In this document: one piece after another, positions 50,865 to 59,992 of the stretch
How positions within the stretch are numbered: position 1 is the stretch's first letter
How the letters are laid out: each line of letters begins with the position of its first letter
NCBI RefSeq assembly: GCF_006716065.1
Contig: NZ_VFOL01000001.1
Location: 5,456,001-5,520,000, forward strand
Length of the DNA: 64,000 nucleotides
Reading direction: 5' to 3'
From: Salinispora arenicola
GTDB lineage: Bacteria > Actinomycetota > Actinomycetes > Mycobacteriales > Micromonosporaceae
Made by a program: the position numbers and the translations under genes
Notes under the pieces: generated by a model
Seen by the model: only the letters and a program-made list of their open reading frames with translations
What the model was told of the DNA's origin: nothing
Databases searched by the model: none

Positions 50865-51650
50865 ATGGCGTCGACGCCCTGGATCTCCTTCACCACCGAC
50901 TACGGCCTCGCCGATGGCTTCGTGGCCGCCTGCCACGGAGTGCTTGCCCGGCTGGCGCCCACCGCCCGGGTGATCGACGTGACCCACCTGGTCCCACCCG
51001 GCGACGTCCGGCGCGGCGCGGCGGTGCTGGCGCAGACCGTGCCGTACCTGCCGGCGGCCGTCCACGTCGCCGTGGTCGACCCCGGCGTGGGCACGGCCCG
51101 CCGGGCGATCGCCCTCACCGCGGGGAACGGACTGCTGGTCGGGCCGGACAACGGGCTGCTGCTGGACGCGGCGACGGCGCTCGGCGGGGTGGACGCCGCG
51201 GTGGAGCTGACGAACCCGGACTGGCTCGGGGCACGGATGTCCGCGACCTTTCACGGCCGGGACGTCTTCGCGCCGGTCGCGGCCCGGCTGGCGCTCGGTG
51301 CGCCGCTCGCCGACGCCGGCCCGGCCGTCGAACCGGGCGCCCTGGTCCGGCTGCCGACCCCGCTGGTCCAACCGGAGACCGACGGGTTCACCGCCGAGGT
51401 GCTGACCGTGGACCACTTCGGCAACGTGCAGCTCGCGGCGACGGGCGCCCTGCTGAAATCACTACCCCGGTCACTTCGGGTCGCGCACCGGCCGGCGGTG
51501 CACGCCCGAACGTTCGACGACGCACCGCCGGGAGGGCTGTTGGTGCACGTGGACTCGGCCGGCCTGGTCGCGGTCGCGGTCAACGGTGGCCGGGCCGCCG
51601 ACCTGCTCGCGGTGACGCCGGGAGACCAGCTCCACGTCACCGCCGGCTGA
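50865..51650 (+). CDS. SAM hydroxide adenosyltransferase (DUF62 family)
   Basis: 261 residues. Member of the chlorinase/fluorinase fold; most family members split S-adenosylmethionine with water to adenosine and methionine. Motifs: FTTDYGLADGFVAA at the N-terminus, VDPGVGTARRAIAL, GPDNGLLLDA, SATFHGRDVFAPVAA, and the C-terminal VDHFGNVQLA. No halogenase-specific residues can be judged by eye. It lies 54 bases after lhr and 39 bases before nei2 on the same strand. Confidence 0.92.
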   Translation: MASTPWISFTTDYGLADGFVAACHGVLARLAPTARVIDVTHLVPPGDVRRGAAVLAQTVPYLPAAVHVAVVDPGVGTARRAIALTAGNGLLVGPDNGLLLDAATALGGVDAAVELTNPDWLGARMSATFHGRDVFAPVAARLALGAPLADAGPAVEPGALVRLPTPLVQPETDGFTAEVLTVDHFGNVQLAATGALLKSLPRSLRVAHRPAVHARTFDDAPPGGLLVHVDSAGLVAVAVNGGRAADLLAVTPGDQLHVTAG

Positions 51651-51689
51651 CCGGCAGCGCCGACGCCGCCCGAGCGGGAGGATGGGGAG

Positions 51690-52499
51690 GTGCCCGAAGG
51701 CGACACGGTCTGGAACACCGCCCGCGTACTTGAGCAGGCGCTGGCCGGCGACCGGCTGACCGGCAGCGAGTTCCGCGTACCGCGGCTCGCCACGACGAAC
51801 CTCGCCGGCTGGACGGTCCACGAGTCGGCCAGCCGGGGCAAACACCTGCTGCTGCGCCTCGCGTCACCGCGCACCGACCACGGCGACGGCGAGCGCTGGA
51901 CGCTGCACTCGCACCTGCGGATGGACGGCACCTGGCGAACGTATCCGCCCGGACGGCGCTGGTCCGCCCGCCCGGCACACCTGATCCGGGCGGTGCTGCG
52001 CGGCCCCCGGGCGGTGGCCGTCGGGTATCACCTGCACGACCTCGCCCTCGTGCCCACGGCCGAGGAGCAGCGCCTCGTGGGCCATCTCGGCCCGGACCTG
52101 CTCGGCCCGGACTGGGATCCGGTCGAGGCGGTCCGGCGCCTCACCGCCGACCCCGAGGCCACCATCGGCACCGCCCTGCTCGACCAACGTAGCCTCGCCG
52201 GCGTGGGCAACCTCTACAAGTGCGAGGTGCTGTTCCTACGCGGAGTGTCGCCGTGGACGCCGGTACGCGCCGTACCCGACCTGATCGGCGTGGTGACCCT
52301 GGCGCAGCGGCTGCTCGCCGCCAACCGTGGGCACGGGACCCAGAGCAGCACCGGATCCCGACACCGGGGACAGACCACCTACGTGTACGGCCGGTGGGCC
52401 CAGCCCTGCCGCCGCTGCGGCACCGCGATCCGCCGGCAGGAGCAGGATGAACGGGTCACCTACTGGTGCCCGACCTGCCAACCTGAACGTCCCGGCTGA
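51690..52499 (+). CDS. nei2: Endonuclease VIII-family DNA glycosylase (Nei2)
   Basis: 269 residues. Fpg/Nei base-excision enzyme that removes oxidised pyrimidines and cleaves the backbone. Pro2 and Glu3 (PEGDTVW) are the catalytic residues. The H2TH region (LLDQRSLAGVGNLYKCEVLFL) and the C-terminal zinc finger CRRCGTAI...YWCPTCQ are present. GGGGAGG overlaps the region just before GTG 51690. In Mycobacterium lhr and nei are neighbours; here a SAM hydrolase gene is inserted between them. Confidence 0.94.
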   Translation: MPEGDTVWNTARVLEQALAGDRLTGSEFRVPRLATTNLAGWTVHESASRGKHLLLRLASPRTDHGDGERWTLHSHLRMDGTWRTYPPGRRWSARPAHLIRAVLRGPRAVAVGYHLHDLALVPTAEEQRLVGHLGPDLLGPDWDPVEAVRRLTADPEATIGTALLDQRSLAGVGNLYKCEVLFLRGVSPWTPVRAVPDLIGVVTLAQRLLAANRGHGTQSSTGSRHRGQTTYVYGRWAQPCRRCGTAIRRQEQDERVTYWCPTCQPERPG

Positions 52500-52532
52500 A
52501 CGGCCGTCGAGACGGGTGGCGGGCGACCGGGG

Positions 52533-53312
52533 TCAGTCCCGCAGGTGCAGTCCGAAGCTGGTACGGCCCGCGGGCTCCACCCCCTCCTTCAGCCGCAACG
52601 AGGGGATCTCGTAGTCGCCGGAGTTCTGCTGTCGGAACGCGATCGGCTCGGTCGACTCCAGGGCGAGCAGGCGCTGCGTCCAGGCTTTGGCGATGTCCGG
52701 GTAGTCCTCGTCGGTCAGCCGATCGGCGCCGTACAGCACGAACGGCGGCAGCACCTCCATACCCGGGTAGTAGAGGATGCCGTGCTGGATCGGGAACAGC
52801 AGGTCCTCGATGGGTCCGTTGATCCCGCGATCCGAGTAGTGCGGCTCCGATCCACCGGCAGTCACCGACAGCAGTGCCTTCCTGCCGGCCAGGGTGCCTT
52901 CGCCGAAGCGGTCACCGAACCTGGTGGCGCTGTACTCGCCGACGCCGTACGCGAAGTGGAAACTGAACACCCGGTCCACCCAGCCCTTGAGGATCGCGGG
53001 CATGGTGAACCACCACAGCGGAAACTGAAGGATGACCATGTCGGCCCACCGCAGCTTCTCCTGCTCGGCGAGGACGTCCGGGGTGAGTGTCCCGGCGTCG
53101 AAGGCTCGGCCCGAGTCCAGGGCGACCTTCAGCCGACCGGAGGCGTCGGGGTCGTGGTCCGTGCTGTCCACGACCGCCTTCCAGTTCATCGCGTACAGGT
53201 CGCTGACCCGCACCTCGTGCCCGGCGGTGCGCAGGGTGGAGACGGCGAGGTCCTTCAGCGAGCCGTTGAGCGACTTCGGCTCCGGGTGGGCATAGACGAT
53301 CAGCGTCTTCAT
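52533..53312 (-). CDS. NAD(P)H dehydrogenase (quinone)/flavodoxin-like oxidoreductase
   Basis: 259 residues. Flavodoxin-fold reductase of the NQO1/ModA type that transfers two electrons from NAD(P)H to quinones or related electrophiles. Motifs: LIVYAHPEPKSLNGSLKDLA (phosphate loop), DMVILQFPLWWFTMPAILKGWVDRVF, and KALLSVTAGGSEPHYS. AAGGGAG precedes the ATG at 53312. It is divergent from a regulator gene 135 bases away with a palindrome between, so its expression is probably controlled by that regulator. Confidence 0.9.
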   Translation of the reverse strand: MKTLIVYAHPEPKSLNGSLKDLAVSTLRTAGHEVRVSDLYAMNWKAVVDSTDHDPDASGRLKVALDSGRAFDAGTLTPDVLAEQEKLRWADMVILQFPLWWFTMPAILKGWVDRVFSFHFAYGVGEYSATRFGDRFGEGTLAGRKALLSVTAGGSEPHYSDRGINGPIEDLLFPIQHGILYYPGMEVLPPFVLYGADRLTDEDYPDIAKAWTQRLLALESTEPIAFRQQNSGDYEIPSLRLKEGVEPAGRTSFGLHLRD

Positions 53313-53397
53313 GAGGGCTCCCTTCGGATCGGTGTCTCGATCCTGGGCGCCGGGGCGCCCGACATTCAGGGGCGCCGCTTCCTCGGACGGGATGTCC

Positions 53398-53414
53398 TGG
53401 TACCAGCAGTACCA
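53398..53414. promoter_or_regulatory. TGGTAC-N5-GTACCA operator-like palindrome
   Basis: A perfect 6-base inverted repeat around CAGCA, 34 bases upstream of the regulator ATG and 86 bases upstream of the reductase start. It lies in front of GATACT (53436-53441), a possible -10 of the regulator promoter, so binding could block transcription. Confidence 0.55.
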
Positions 53415-53447
53415 CCCACCCGGCAACGACCCAGCGATACTGGGAGG

Positions 53448-54296
53448 ATGGACAGTCTCGCGGGCTTCCTGCGGACCCGGCGTTCCCGGGTCGACCCGAC
53501 GGCCGTCGGCATCCCCATCGACCGGCACCGCCGGGTCCAGGGGCTGCGCCGCGAGGAGGTCGCGCACCTGTCCGGAGTCAGCGTCGACTACTACGTACGC
53601 CTGGAGCAGGGCCGCGCGACCCAGCCCTCCGACCAGGTCCTCGACGCGCTCGCCCGCGTTCTCGGCCTCGACGAGACCGAAAGCGAGCACCTCCACCGGC
53701 TTGCTCGACAGCGCCGCCACCGGGCGAAGACACCGGGCGGGCGGGTCCGACCCGAGCTGCTCCGCATCCTCGACCTGATGGCCGACGCGCCCGCGCTGAT
53801 CATGAACCATCGGCTGGACGTACTCGCCGGAAACCGCCTCGCCCGGCTCCTCTACGGCCTGCCGATGCCGGGCCTGAACACCGCTCGGCACATCTTCCTC
53901 GAGGAGGACGAGCGCGGCCTGTACGCGGACTGGGAGGCGTGCACCCGCAACGTGGTCGGGCATCTGCGCCTGGCTGCCGGCAAGTACCCCGAGGAGCCCC
54001 GCCTCACCTCGCTCATCGGCGAACTGGCGATGGGTAGCGAGCGTTTCCGCGGCCTCTGGGCCCGCGCGGACGTCCGCGCCCGCACCCACGGACGGCGAAC
54101 GTATCGGCATCCGCTGGTCGGGCTCCTGGAACTGCACCAGGAAAGCCTCATGCCACCGGACGAATCCGGCATGGAACTACTGATCCTGTCCGCGGCGCCC
54201 GGCAGCCCCAGCGAGGATGGGCTACGCCTGCTCGCGGGCCTGGGCACGGACGAAACGGCGGGCCGGCCCAGAAAGGGACGATTGGGCACTTCCTAA
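53448..54296 (+). CDS. XRE/MmyB-type transcriptional regulator
   Basis: 282 residues. N-terminal helix-turn-helix (about 10-75: LRREEVAHLSGVSVDYYVRLEQGRA) and a C-terminal MmyB-like ligand-binding domain (about 100-270: LMADAPALIMNHRLDVLAGNRLARLLY, WEACTRNVVGHLRLAAGKYP). Members often control adjacent oxidoreductases and may sense fatty acids or acyl-CoA. ATG 53448 with GGGAGG two bases before; the frame upstream is noncoding readthrough. Divergent from the reductase gene. Confidence 0.92.
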   Translation: MDSLAGFLRTRRSRVDPTAVGIPIDRHRRVQGLRREEVAHLSGVSVDYYVRLEQGRATQPSDQVLDALARVLGLDETESEHLHRLARQRRHRAKTPGGRVRPELLRILDLMADAPALIMNHRLDVLAGNRLARLLYGLPMPGLNTARHIFLEEDERGLYADWEACTRNVVGHLRLAAGKYPEEPRLTSLIGELAMGSERFRGLWARADVRARTHGRRTYRHPLVGLLELHQESLMPPDESGMELLILSAAPGSPSEDGLRLLAGLGTDETAGRPRKGRLGTS

Positions 54297-54405
54297 CCCA
54301 CCCTCACAGGTCGCATGCTGCAGTTGAGCGCTCACAGACCGTTCGTTTCGCGCGTCCACCGCCACGCCGAGGTGGTCGGTGCGCGCGCCCGACGCCGGGA
54401 GAGCC

Positions 54406-57400
54406 ATGGACCTGTTCCGCAGACTCCGGATCCCCTGGGCCGAGCGACCCGCCACCAACCACATGGATGCCACCGATGACGACAGGCCGCTGGTGCCGGC
54501 GACACGGAGCGCGCAGGACACCGCGACGAGCCCGCCAGCGGAGGCCCCGAACCCGCCACCACCGACACTCCTGGACCCGGTGGCACCACCGACGGCCCTG
54601 GACCCGGCGGCACCACCAACGGTCCTGGACCCGATGGCACCACCGACGGCCCTGGACCCGGCGGCGCTGCCCCGCTGTTTCGGCCCGGTGCCGAACCACG
54701 CGCACAGCCCGCTGCCGGCCCTGAACGCCGACGGCGAGGTGATTCCCGGCACCGGCATCCGAAAGTTCGTCGACCCGCTGCCCACGCTCGACTCGGGCTA
54801 CCACCCAGCCGGCGGCCTGCCGGTGGCGGTCCCGGACACCATCACCTACCCGGGCTGCGACTACTACGAAATCGGTCTCCAGGAGTACGCGCAGCGGCTG
54901 CATCGGGACCTTCCGGCAACCCGGCTGCGCGGGTACCGGCAGCTCAACCTCGGCACCGACCCGACCGGACACAACACGGTCGCACCACCGGAGCACCCGG
55001 TTCACCTCGGCCCGGTGATCGTCGCGCGGCGCGGCCGGCCGGTGCGGGTCAAGTTCATCAACCAGCTTCCCACCGGGCAGGCCGGTGAGCTGTTCCTACC
55101 CGTCGATCTGAGCATCGACGGCGCCGGCCGGGGACCGCTCGACGGACCGGCACCGTACCCGCAGAACCGGGCGGTGCTGCACCTCGCGGGCGCACAGACC
55201 GGTTGGGTCAGCGCCGGAACCCCATGGCAGTGGATCACACCCGCCGCAGAGGTCACCCCGTACCCGACCGGTCCTGGCCTGGCCCACGTGCCGGACATGC
55301 CGCCGCCCGGCATCGGGGCCACCACGCTGTACTACCCGAACGAACAGAGCGGGCGGCTCCTCGCGTTCCACGACAACACCGCCGGACTCGCCCGACTCAC
55401 GATCTACTCTGGTCAGCTCGGCCTTTACCTGCTCACCGATCCCGCCGAAGCTGGCCTGGTCGCCGACGGCGTGCTGCCCGCCGACCAGATCCCCCTGGTC
55501 TTCGAGGACAAGACGTTCGTGCCCGACGACAGCCAACTGGCCGACACCGACCCGACCTGGGACCGGGACCGGTGGGGCGCCCGAGGCAGCCTCTGGCACC
55601 CGCACGTCTACCAACCCCGGCAGAACCCGTACCGAGACGACGGCATCAACCCGACCGGACGCTGGGACTACGGACCGTGGACGCGCACCGCCGAGGAGAT
55701 GGGGGTGAACGGCGCGACCGGGGCGGACGGCACCGGAGCGGGCCCGGTGCCGAACCCACACCACGACCCGGTCGGTGACACGCCGGATGAGCCACCGATG
55801 ACACCAGGCGTACCGCACCCGTCGGCGGTACCCGCCGCATACGGCGATACCGTGCTGGTCAACGGGGTGGCGTACCCGTGGCTGACGGTCGAACCGCGCA
55901 CCTATCGGTTCCGCGTCCTCAACGCCTGCCTGGACCGCAGCCTGAACCTTCAGCTCTATCGGGCGCGCGGCACCGGACCGATGTGGGACCGCAACGGCGA
56001 ACTGGCCGACCCGGACGCCGGCGAGGTTCCGATGGTGGCGGCGACACGGACACCAGACCGACCCGCCCGATGGCCGACAGACGGACGGGAAGGCGGAGTG
56101 CCGGACCCGCTCGCCGCCGGCCCCGACCTGGTGCAGATCGGCAACGAAGGAGGCCTCCTGCCGGCCCCGGCGGTACTCCCCAGCCAACCGGTGACCTACC
56201 GACACGACCGGCGCGACCCCACCGTCCTCAACATCGACCGGCACGCGCTGCTGCTCGCCCCCGGAGAACAGGCCGACGTGCTGGTCGACTTCGCCACCGT
56301 CACCCCCGGCAGCACCGTGCTCCTCTACAACGACGCCCCGGCCCCGCTCCCCGACTTCGACCCCCGGTACGACCACCACACCGAAGCCCCGGACCACACC
56401 GCCGAAGGTGGGACACCACCGAGCCGACCCGGGTACGGGCCGAACACCCGCACCCTGCTGCAGTTCCGGGTGGCCGGCACCCCGGCGCCCCACTACGACC
56501 TGGCCCGGCTCCGGGAGCGGCTACCCCGGGCGTACGCGGCCGGTCAGCTTCCTCCGATCGTGCCGCAACCCGCCTACGACGCGGCGTTCGGCACCCGCAC
56601 CGCCCGCGAGACCACAGTCCCGGTGCACGCCACCACAGTCGGTTTCACCCCGGCCGGGGGTACCGATCCCGTCCTGCTGCCGCTCGCCGTGAAGGCCGTC
56701 CAGCAGGTCTTCGAACCCGCACACGGCCGGCTCGCCGGCCGGCTCGGCGTCGGGCCCCCACCCGGTGGCCCGCTCGCCCCCGCCGTGGTGTCGCTCAACC
56801 CCACCGACCCGGCCACCGAGATGGTGCAGGTCGGTGAGCCGACGGTCCCGATGGGCCCGGCCGTCGACGGCACACAGCTGTGGCGGATCCGTGGCGCCAG
56901 CCGGCAGACCCAGCCGATCCGCCTCGACGGTGTCGACCTGCAACTGATCAACCGGGCCGGGTGGGACGGCACGCTCCGCCCTCCGGACCCGAACGAGGTG
57001 GGCTGGAAACAGGTCATCCGGGTCAACCCGCGCGAGGACGTGGTGGTCGCGCTGCACCCGGTCGCGCCGCCCCTCCCATTCAAGATCGCCGACAGCGTAC
57101 GGCCACTGGATCCGAGCCGGCCGGGCGACGTCCACACCGGAGGATCCTCGCTGACCTGTCGCGCCGCCCCGGCGGTCAACCAGCCCGTCAACCTGGGCTG
57201 GGAATACCGCTGGCACAGCCAGCTCGCCGGATACCGGGACCAGGGCATGTGCCGACCACTGGTGTTGCGGGTCGCCCCACAGGCTCCGACCGGGTTGACC
57301 GCGACCCCGGGCCCCGGCTCGGCCACCGCCCTGCCGGCCATCCTGCTCGCCTGGACCGGCAACGGCAACCCGCCCGCCGCCACCAGCCACCTGCTGCAAC

Positions 57401-58149
57401 GGGCCACCGACCCGACGTTCACCGACGGGCTGACCGCGATCACGGTGGCAGCCAGCGCCACCCACTACACCGACGCGACCGTCACTCCGGGAGTGACCTA
57501 CCACTACCGCATCCGGGCGGAGAACGCGGTCAGCTGCTCGGCATGGTCGAACTGTGCGCCCGCGTCGGTGCGGCTCGCCGCACCGACCAGCCTGGCCGCG
57601 GTGGTGCCGCCGACGGCCCCGCTGCGGGTGGCGCTGCACTGGCGTAACTGTTCCTTCGCCACCGGCGTCGACGTGCAGCGCGCCACCAACCCCACTTTCA
57701 CCAGCGGGCCCGGCACCACGGCCATCAGCGTGGGCGACAGCCACCTCGACCCCGCCGTCACACCGAACACCCGCTACTACTACCGGGTCCGCACCACCTA
57801 CCTAGGGGCGGCGTCACCGTTCTCCACTGTGGCGCAGGTGACCACACCGCCCCGCCCCGGCACACCGGAGGCGGTGACCGTCACCGCGACCGCGTCCGCC
57901 CCGGACACCGCGACCGTCATCCTGGGCTGGGCCGCGAACGCCCCCGCCGGGCCGGGCGGCGGATTCACCGTGCAGCGGGCCGCGGACCCGAACTTCACCC
58001 GCGAGGTCGCCACCTTCACCGTCAACGGGCGGGGGTTCACCAACACCGGCCTGGCCCGCAGGGCCACCTACCACTACCGGATCCGCGCGTTCAACGTCGT
58101 CGGGACGTCCCCCTTCACCAACCCGGTCGCGGTGACGACGCCGGACTGA
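54406..58149 (+). CDS. Multicopper oxidase-like protein lacking copper ligands, with C-terminal FnIII-like repeats
   Basis: 1247 residues. Residues about 115-955 align in order with a CotA-type oxidase, but each copper motif is changed: HLHGGH becomes HLAGAQ (from 259), HDHA becomes FHDNTA (His322), HPIHLH becomes QPIRLD (from 836), and HCHILEHED becomes WHSQLAGYRDQGM (His937; the type 1 Cys is Ser). No Cu site could form normally. Residues about 961-1247 hold three FnIII-like beta repeats with YHYRIRAFN-type strands. The N-terminus has no signal peptide and contains a 9-residue Pro-rich repeat (LDPxAPPTx). GGGAGAG precedes ATG 54406. A catalytically inert structural or binding protein is the best guess. 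Confidence 0.8.
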   Translation: MDLFRRLRIPWAERPATNHMDATDDDRPLVPATRSAQDTATSPPAEAPNPPPPTLLDPVAPPTALDPAAPPTVLDPMAPPTALDPAALPRCFGPVPNHAHSPLPALNADGEVIPGTGIRKFVDPLPTLDSGYHPAGGLPVAVPDTITYPGCDYYEIGLQEYAQRLHRDLPATRLRGYRQLNLGTDPTGHNTVAPPEHPVHLGPVIVARRGRPVRVKFINQLPTGQAGELFLPVDLSIDGAGRGPLDGPAPYPQNRAVLHLAGAQTGWVSAGTPWQWITPAAEVTPYPTGPGLAHVPDMPPPGIGATTLYYPNEQSGRLLAFHDNTAGLARLTIYSGQLGLYLLTDPAEAGLVADGVLPADQIPLVFEDKTFVPDDSQLADTDPTWDRDRWGARGSLWHPHVYQPRQNPYRDDGINPTGRWDYGPWTRTAEEMGVNGATGADGTGAGPVPNPHHDPVGDTPDEPPMTPGVPHPSAVPAAYGDTVLVNGVAYPWLTVEPRTYRFRVLNACLDRSLNLQLYRARGTGPMWDRNGELADPDAGEVPMVAATRTPDRPARWPTDGREGGVPDPLAAGPDLVQIGNEGGLLPAPAVLPSQPVTYRHDRRDPTVLNIDRHALLLAPGEQADVLVDFATVTPGSTVLLYNDAPAPLPDFDPRYDHHTEAPDHTAEGGTPPSRPGYGPNTRTLLQFRVAGTPAPHYDLARLRERLPRAYAAGQLPPIVPQPAYDAAFGTRTARETTVPVHATTVGFTPAGGTDPVLLPLAVKAVQQVFEPAHGRLAGRLGVGPPPGGPLAPAVVSLNPTDPATEMVQVGEPTVPMGPAVDGTQLWRIRGASRQTQPIRLDGVDLQLINRAGWDGTLRPPDPNEVGWKQVIRVNPREDVVVALHPVAPPLPFKIADSVRPLDPSRPGDVHTGGSSLTCRAAPAVNQPVNLGWEYRWHSQLAGYRDQGMCRPLVLRVAPQAPTGLTATPGPGSATALPAILLAWTGNGNPPAATSHLLQRATDPTFTDGLTAITVAASATHYTDATVTPGVTYHYRIRAENAVSCSAWSNCAPASVRLAAPTSLAAVVPPTAPLRVALHWRNCSFATGVDVQRATNPTFTSGPGTTAISVGDSHLDPAVTPNTRYYYRVRTTYLGAASPFSTVAQVTTPPRPGTPEAVTVTATASAPDTATVILGWAANAPAGPGGGFTVQRAADPNFTREVATFTVNGRGFTNTGLARRATYHYRIRAFNVVGTSPFTNPVAVTTPD
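54571..54666 (+). repeat. 27-base tandem repeats in the oxidase-like gene
   Basis: Three full copies and a partial copy of 27 bases encode LDPxAPPTx. They make a Pro-rich linker in the N-terminal tail (residues about 56-87). Confidence 0.85.
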
Positions 58150-58181
58150 GTACGGAGGTAGCAGGTGGGGTTGTGGCTCGG

Positions 58182-58961
58182 TCAGGAGGTGCGGACGGTG
58201 GGGTCGGTGGCGCGCAGCTCAGCCAACGCCGACGCCACTCCGTGCAACAGGTCGGTCGCCTCGGTGAGCCGGGCCGCCGCCGGATGCTCGACATCGGGCC
58301 GGGCGTTCTCGGCCACATAACCGGCGGCGGCCACCACCAGCCGCTCGTACGCCGCGACACCACTGTCAAGCTGGCCGGAGAGGGCCACCCGCGCCTCCTG
58401 AAGCGGACGGCGGGTCTCGGGCGGCGCGAGCCGAATCGCCCGTTCGACGTCGGCGACCCGGGCGGCGAGGTCTCGCAACGAGCGGTCCGCCGCGGTGGCC
58501 TCGGCGACCGCGGGCTCCGCCACCCCGGTCAGCCGGCCCCGCAGGCCCGTGAACGTCGCCCCAGCCCGATCCAGCCGGGCCCACGGCTCGGCGGCGCTGG
58601 TGCCGCGAAGCGCGACCCGGGACCGAATCCGTCGTACCTCCGCGAGCACGCCAGGGCCGATCGGAAGGCGCTCCACCGCCGCGACCAGCCGGGCCCGCGA
58701 ATGGGCCGCCGCCTGCGCCGGGTCCACCGGAGGCGGCGCCGGCTGGGCGGCCAGCGCCCGCAGGTCGACCCAGCGCCAGGTGGCGAGCACGATCGCCCCG
58801 CCCGCACCGGCGGCCCACGCCGCGTCCGCCAGCCCCAGACCGGCGTACGGCGTCAGCACCGCCGCCGCGCCACCGAGCCCACCGGCGGTGACGCTCCACC
58901 GGCGGGCAGACCGCCGCAGCCGGCTCAGCCGCCGAAAGTATCGCGTTCGCTCGTCCGCCAC
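58182..58961 (-). CDS. pspM: PspM-like PspA-associated membrane protein
   Basis: 259 residues. Two transmembrane segments (about 26-43 and 48-66) near the N-terminus, then a long helical cytoplasmic part. Position right after pspA and this layout match actinobacterial PspM, which tethers the stress protein to the membrane. GGGGAGG lies five bases before GTG 58961. The gene is 23 bases after pspA and its own stop is convergent with the oxidase-like gene. The sequence is not strongly conserved in this family, so the call leans on context. Confidence 0.75.
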   Translation of the reverse strand: MADERTRYFRRLSRLRRSARRWSVTAGGLGGAAAVLTPYAGLGLADAAWAAGAGGAIVLATWRWVDLRALAAQPAPPPVDPAQAAAHSRARLVAAVERLPIGPGVLAEVRRIRSRVALRGTSAAEPWARLDRAGATFTGLRGRLTGVAEPAVAEATAADRSLRDLAARVADVERAIRLAPPETRRPLQEARVALSGQLDSGVAAYERLVVAAAGYVAENARPDVEHPAAARLTEATDLLHGVASALAELRATDPTVRTS

Positions 58962-58984
58962 GTCGCCTCCCCAACCCCGCCCGC

Positions 58985-59860
58985 TCAACCGGCGGCGGCA
59001 CTGCCCCCGGTGCCGCGCTCCCGGCTCAGACTGGACCGGATCTCGTCGAGCCGGGCCACGGCCGCCGGGTCGGTGACCGGGACGTCCTGCTGCTCGGGCT
59101 GCGCCACGGCCGGCCGCTGGGCGGCGCCGCCGAGCTGTTCACCGGTCATGCCGGCGCGGATCTGGTCGAGCCGGGCGGAGCCGGCCGCGTCGAGGGCCGC
59201 CTGCTGGATGTCCAGCATCTGCCCCTCGACCGAGTTGCTGGCGAGTTCGGCCCGGCCCATCGCGTTGGCGTACCGGCGCTCGATTCGCTCGCGCACCTCG
59301 TCCAGGGTGGGGGTGGTGCCCGGCGCAGTGATCGCCGACATCGACTCCAGCGAGGCGGCGACGGACTCCTGCATCTTGGCCTGCTCCAGCTGGCTGAGCA
59401 GCTTCGCCCGTTCGGCGAGCTTCTGCTGGAGGATCATCGAGTTGTTCTCGACCGCCTTACGCGCCTGCGCCGCCGCGCCGAGTGCCTGGTCGTGCAGGGT
59501 CTTCAGGTCCTCGGTGGCCTGCTCGGCGGAGACCAACTGGGTGGCGAGGGCCTGGGCGGACTGCTCGTAGCGGGTGGCCTCGGCCTCGCTGCCCTTGGCC
59601 CGGGACTGGTCGGCCAGCACCAGGGCTTGGCGCGCGTTGCCCTGCAGCCGTTCGACCTCGGACATCTGCCGGGACAGCTTCATCTCCAGCTGCCGCTGGT
59701 TGCCGATCACCGCTGCGGCCTGCTGGACGAGCGTCTGGTGCTGGCGCTGCGCCTCCTCGATGGCCTGCTGGACCTGCACCTTCGGATCTGCGCGCTCGTC
59801 GAGCTTGGTGCCGAAGAGCGCCATCAGATATTTCCAACCCTTGACGAACGGGTTCGCCAT
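58985..59860 (-). CDS. pspA: Phage shock protein A (PspA/IM30/Vipp1 family)
   Basis: 291 residues. Peripheral membrane protein that oligomerises on damaged membranes and protects the proton gradient. Start [26 protein letters not shown] gives the amphipathic helix, then a long coiled coil (about 25-220: [27 protein letters not shown]). The C-terminal tail (230-291) is Pro/Gln-rich with a repeat of RLDQIR and RLDEIRSSL. It follows clgR by 132 bases and precedes pspM, the mycobacterial clgR-pspA-pspM order. An inverted repeat lies in the gap upstream. Confidence 0.95.
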   Translation of the reverse strand: MANPFVKGWKYLMALFGTKLDERADPKVQVQQAIEEAQRQHQTLVQQAAAVIGNQRQLEMKLSRQMSEVERLQGNARQALVLADQSRAKGSEAEATRYEQSAQALATQLVSAEQATEDLKTLHDQALGAAAQARKAVENNSMILQQKLAERAKLLSQLEQAKMQESVAASLESMSAITAPGTTPTLDEVRERIERRYANAMGRAELASNSVEGQMLDIQQAALDAAGSARLDQIRAGMTGEQLGGAAQRPAVAQPEQQDVPVTDPAAVARLDEIRSSLSRERGTGGSAAAG

Positions 59861-59883
59861 CTCCGCGGTATCCCCTCAGTAGC

Positions 59884-59901
59884 GTCGCGGCCGACCGCGA
59901 C
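59884..59901. promoter_or_regulatory. Inverted repeat upstream of pspA
   Basis: GTCGCGG-CCGA-CCGCGAC, perfect over 7 bases, 24 bases upstream of the pspA ATG. It may be an operator or part of a leader hairpin. It does not have the CGC-N5-GCG spacing expected of a ClgR site. Confidence 0.35.
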
Positions 59902-59992
59902 GGCAGTGGCTCCATCGTCTCAGGCGGGCGCCAGTCGGGCAGCCACCGTCGACGTAGCGGCGCCACCGCGCCACGATCAACCCTACGCTCGG

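Noticed and set aside
52545..53447. Upstream extension of the MmyB regulator
   Set aside because: It is antisense to the NAD(P)H reductase; the regulator has its own ribosome site at 53448.
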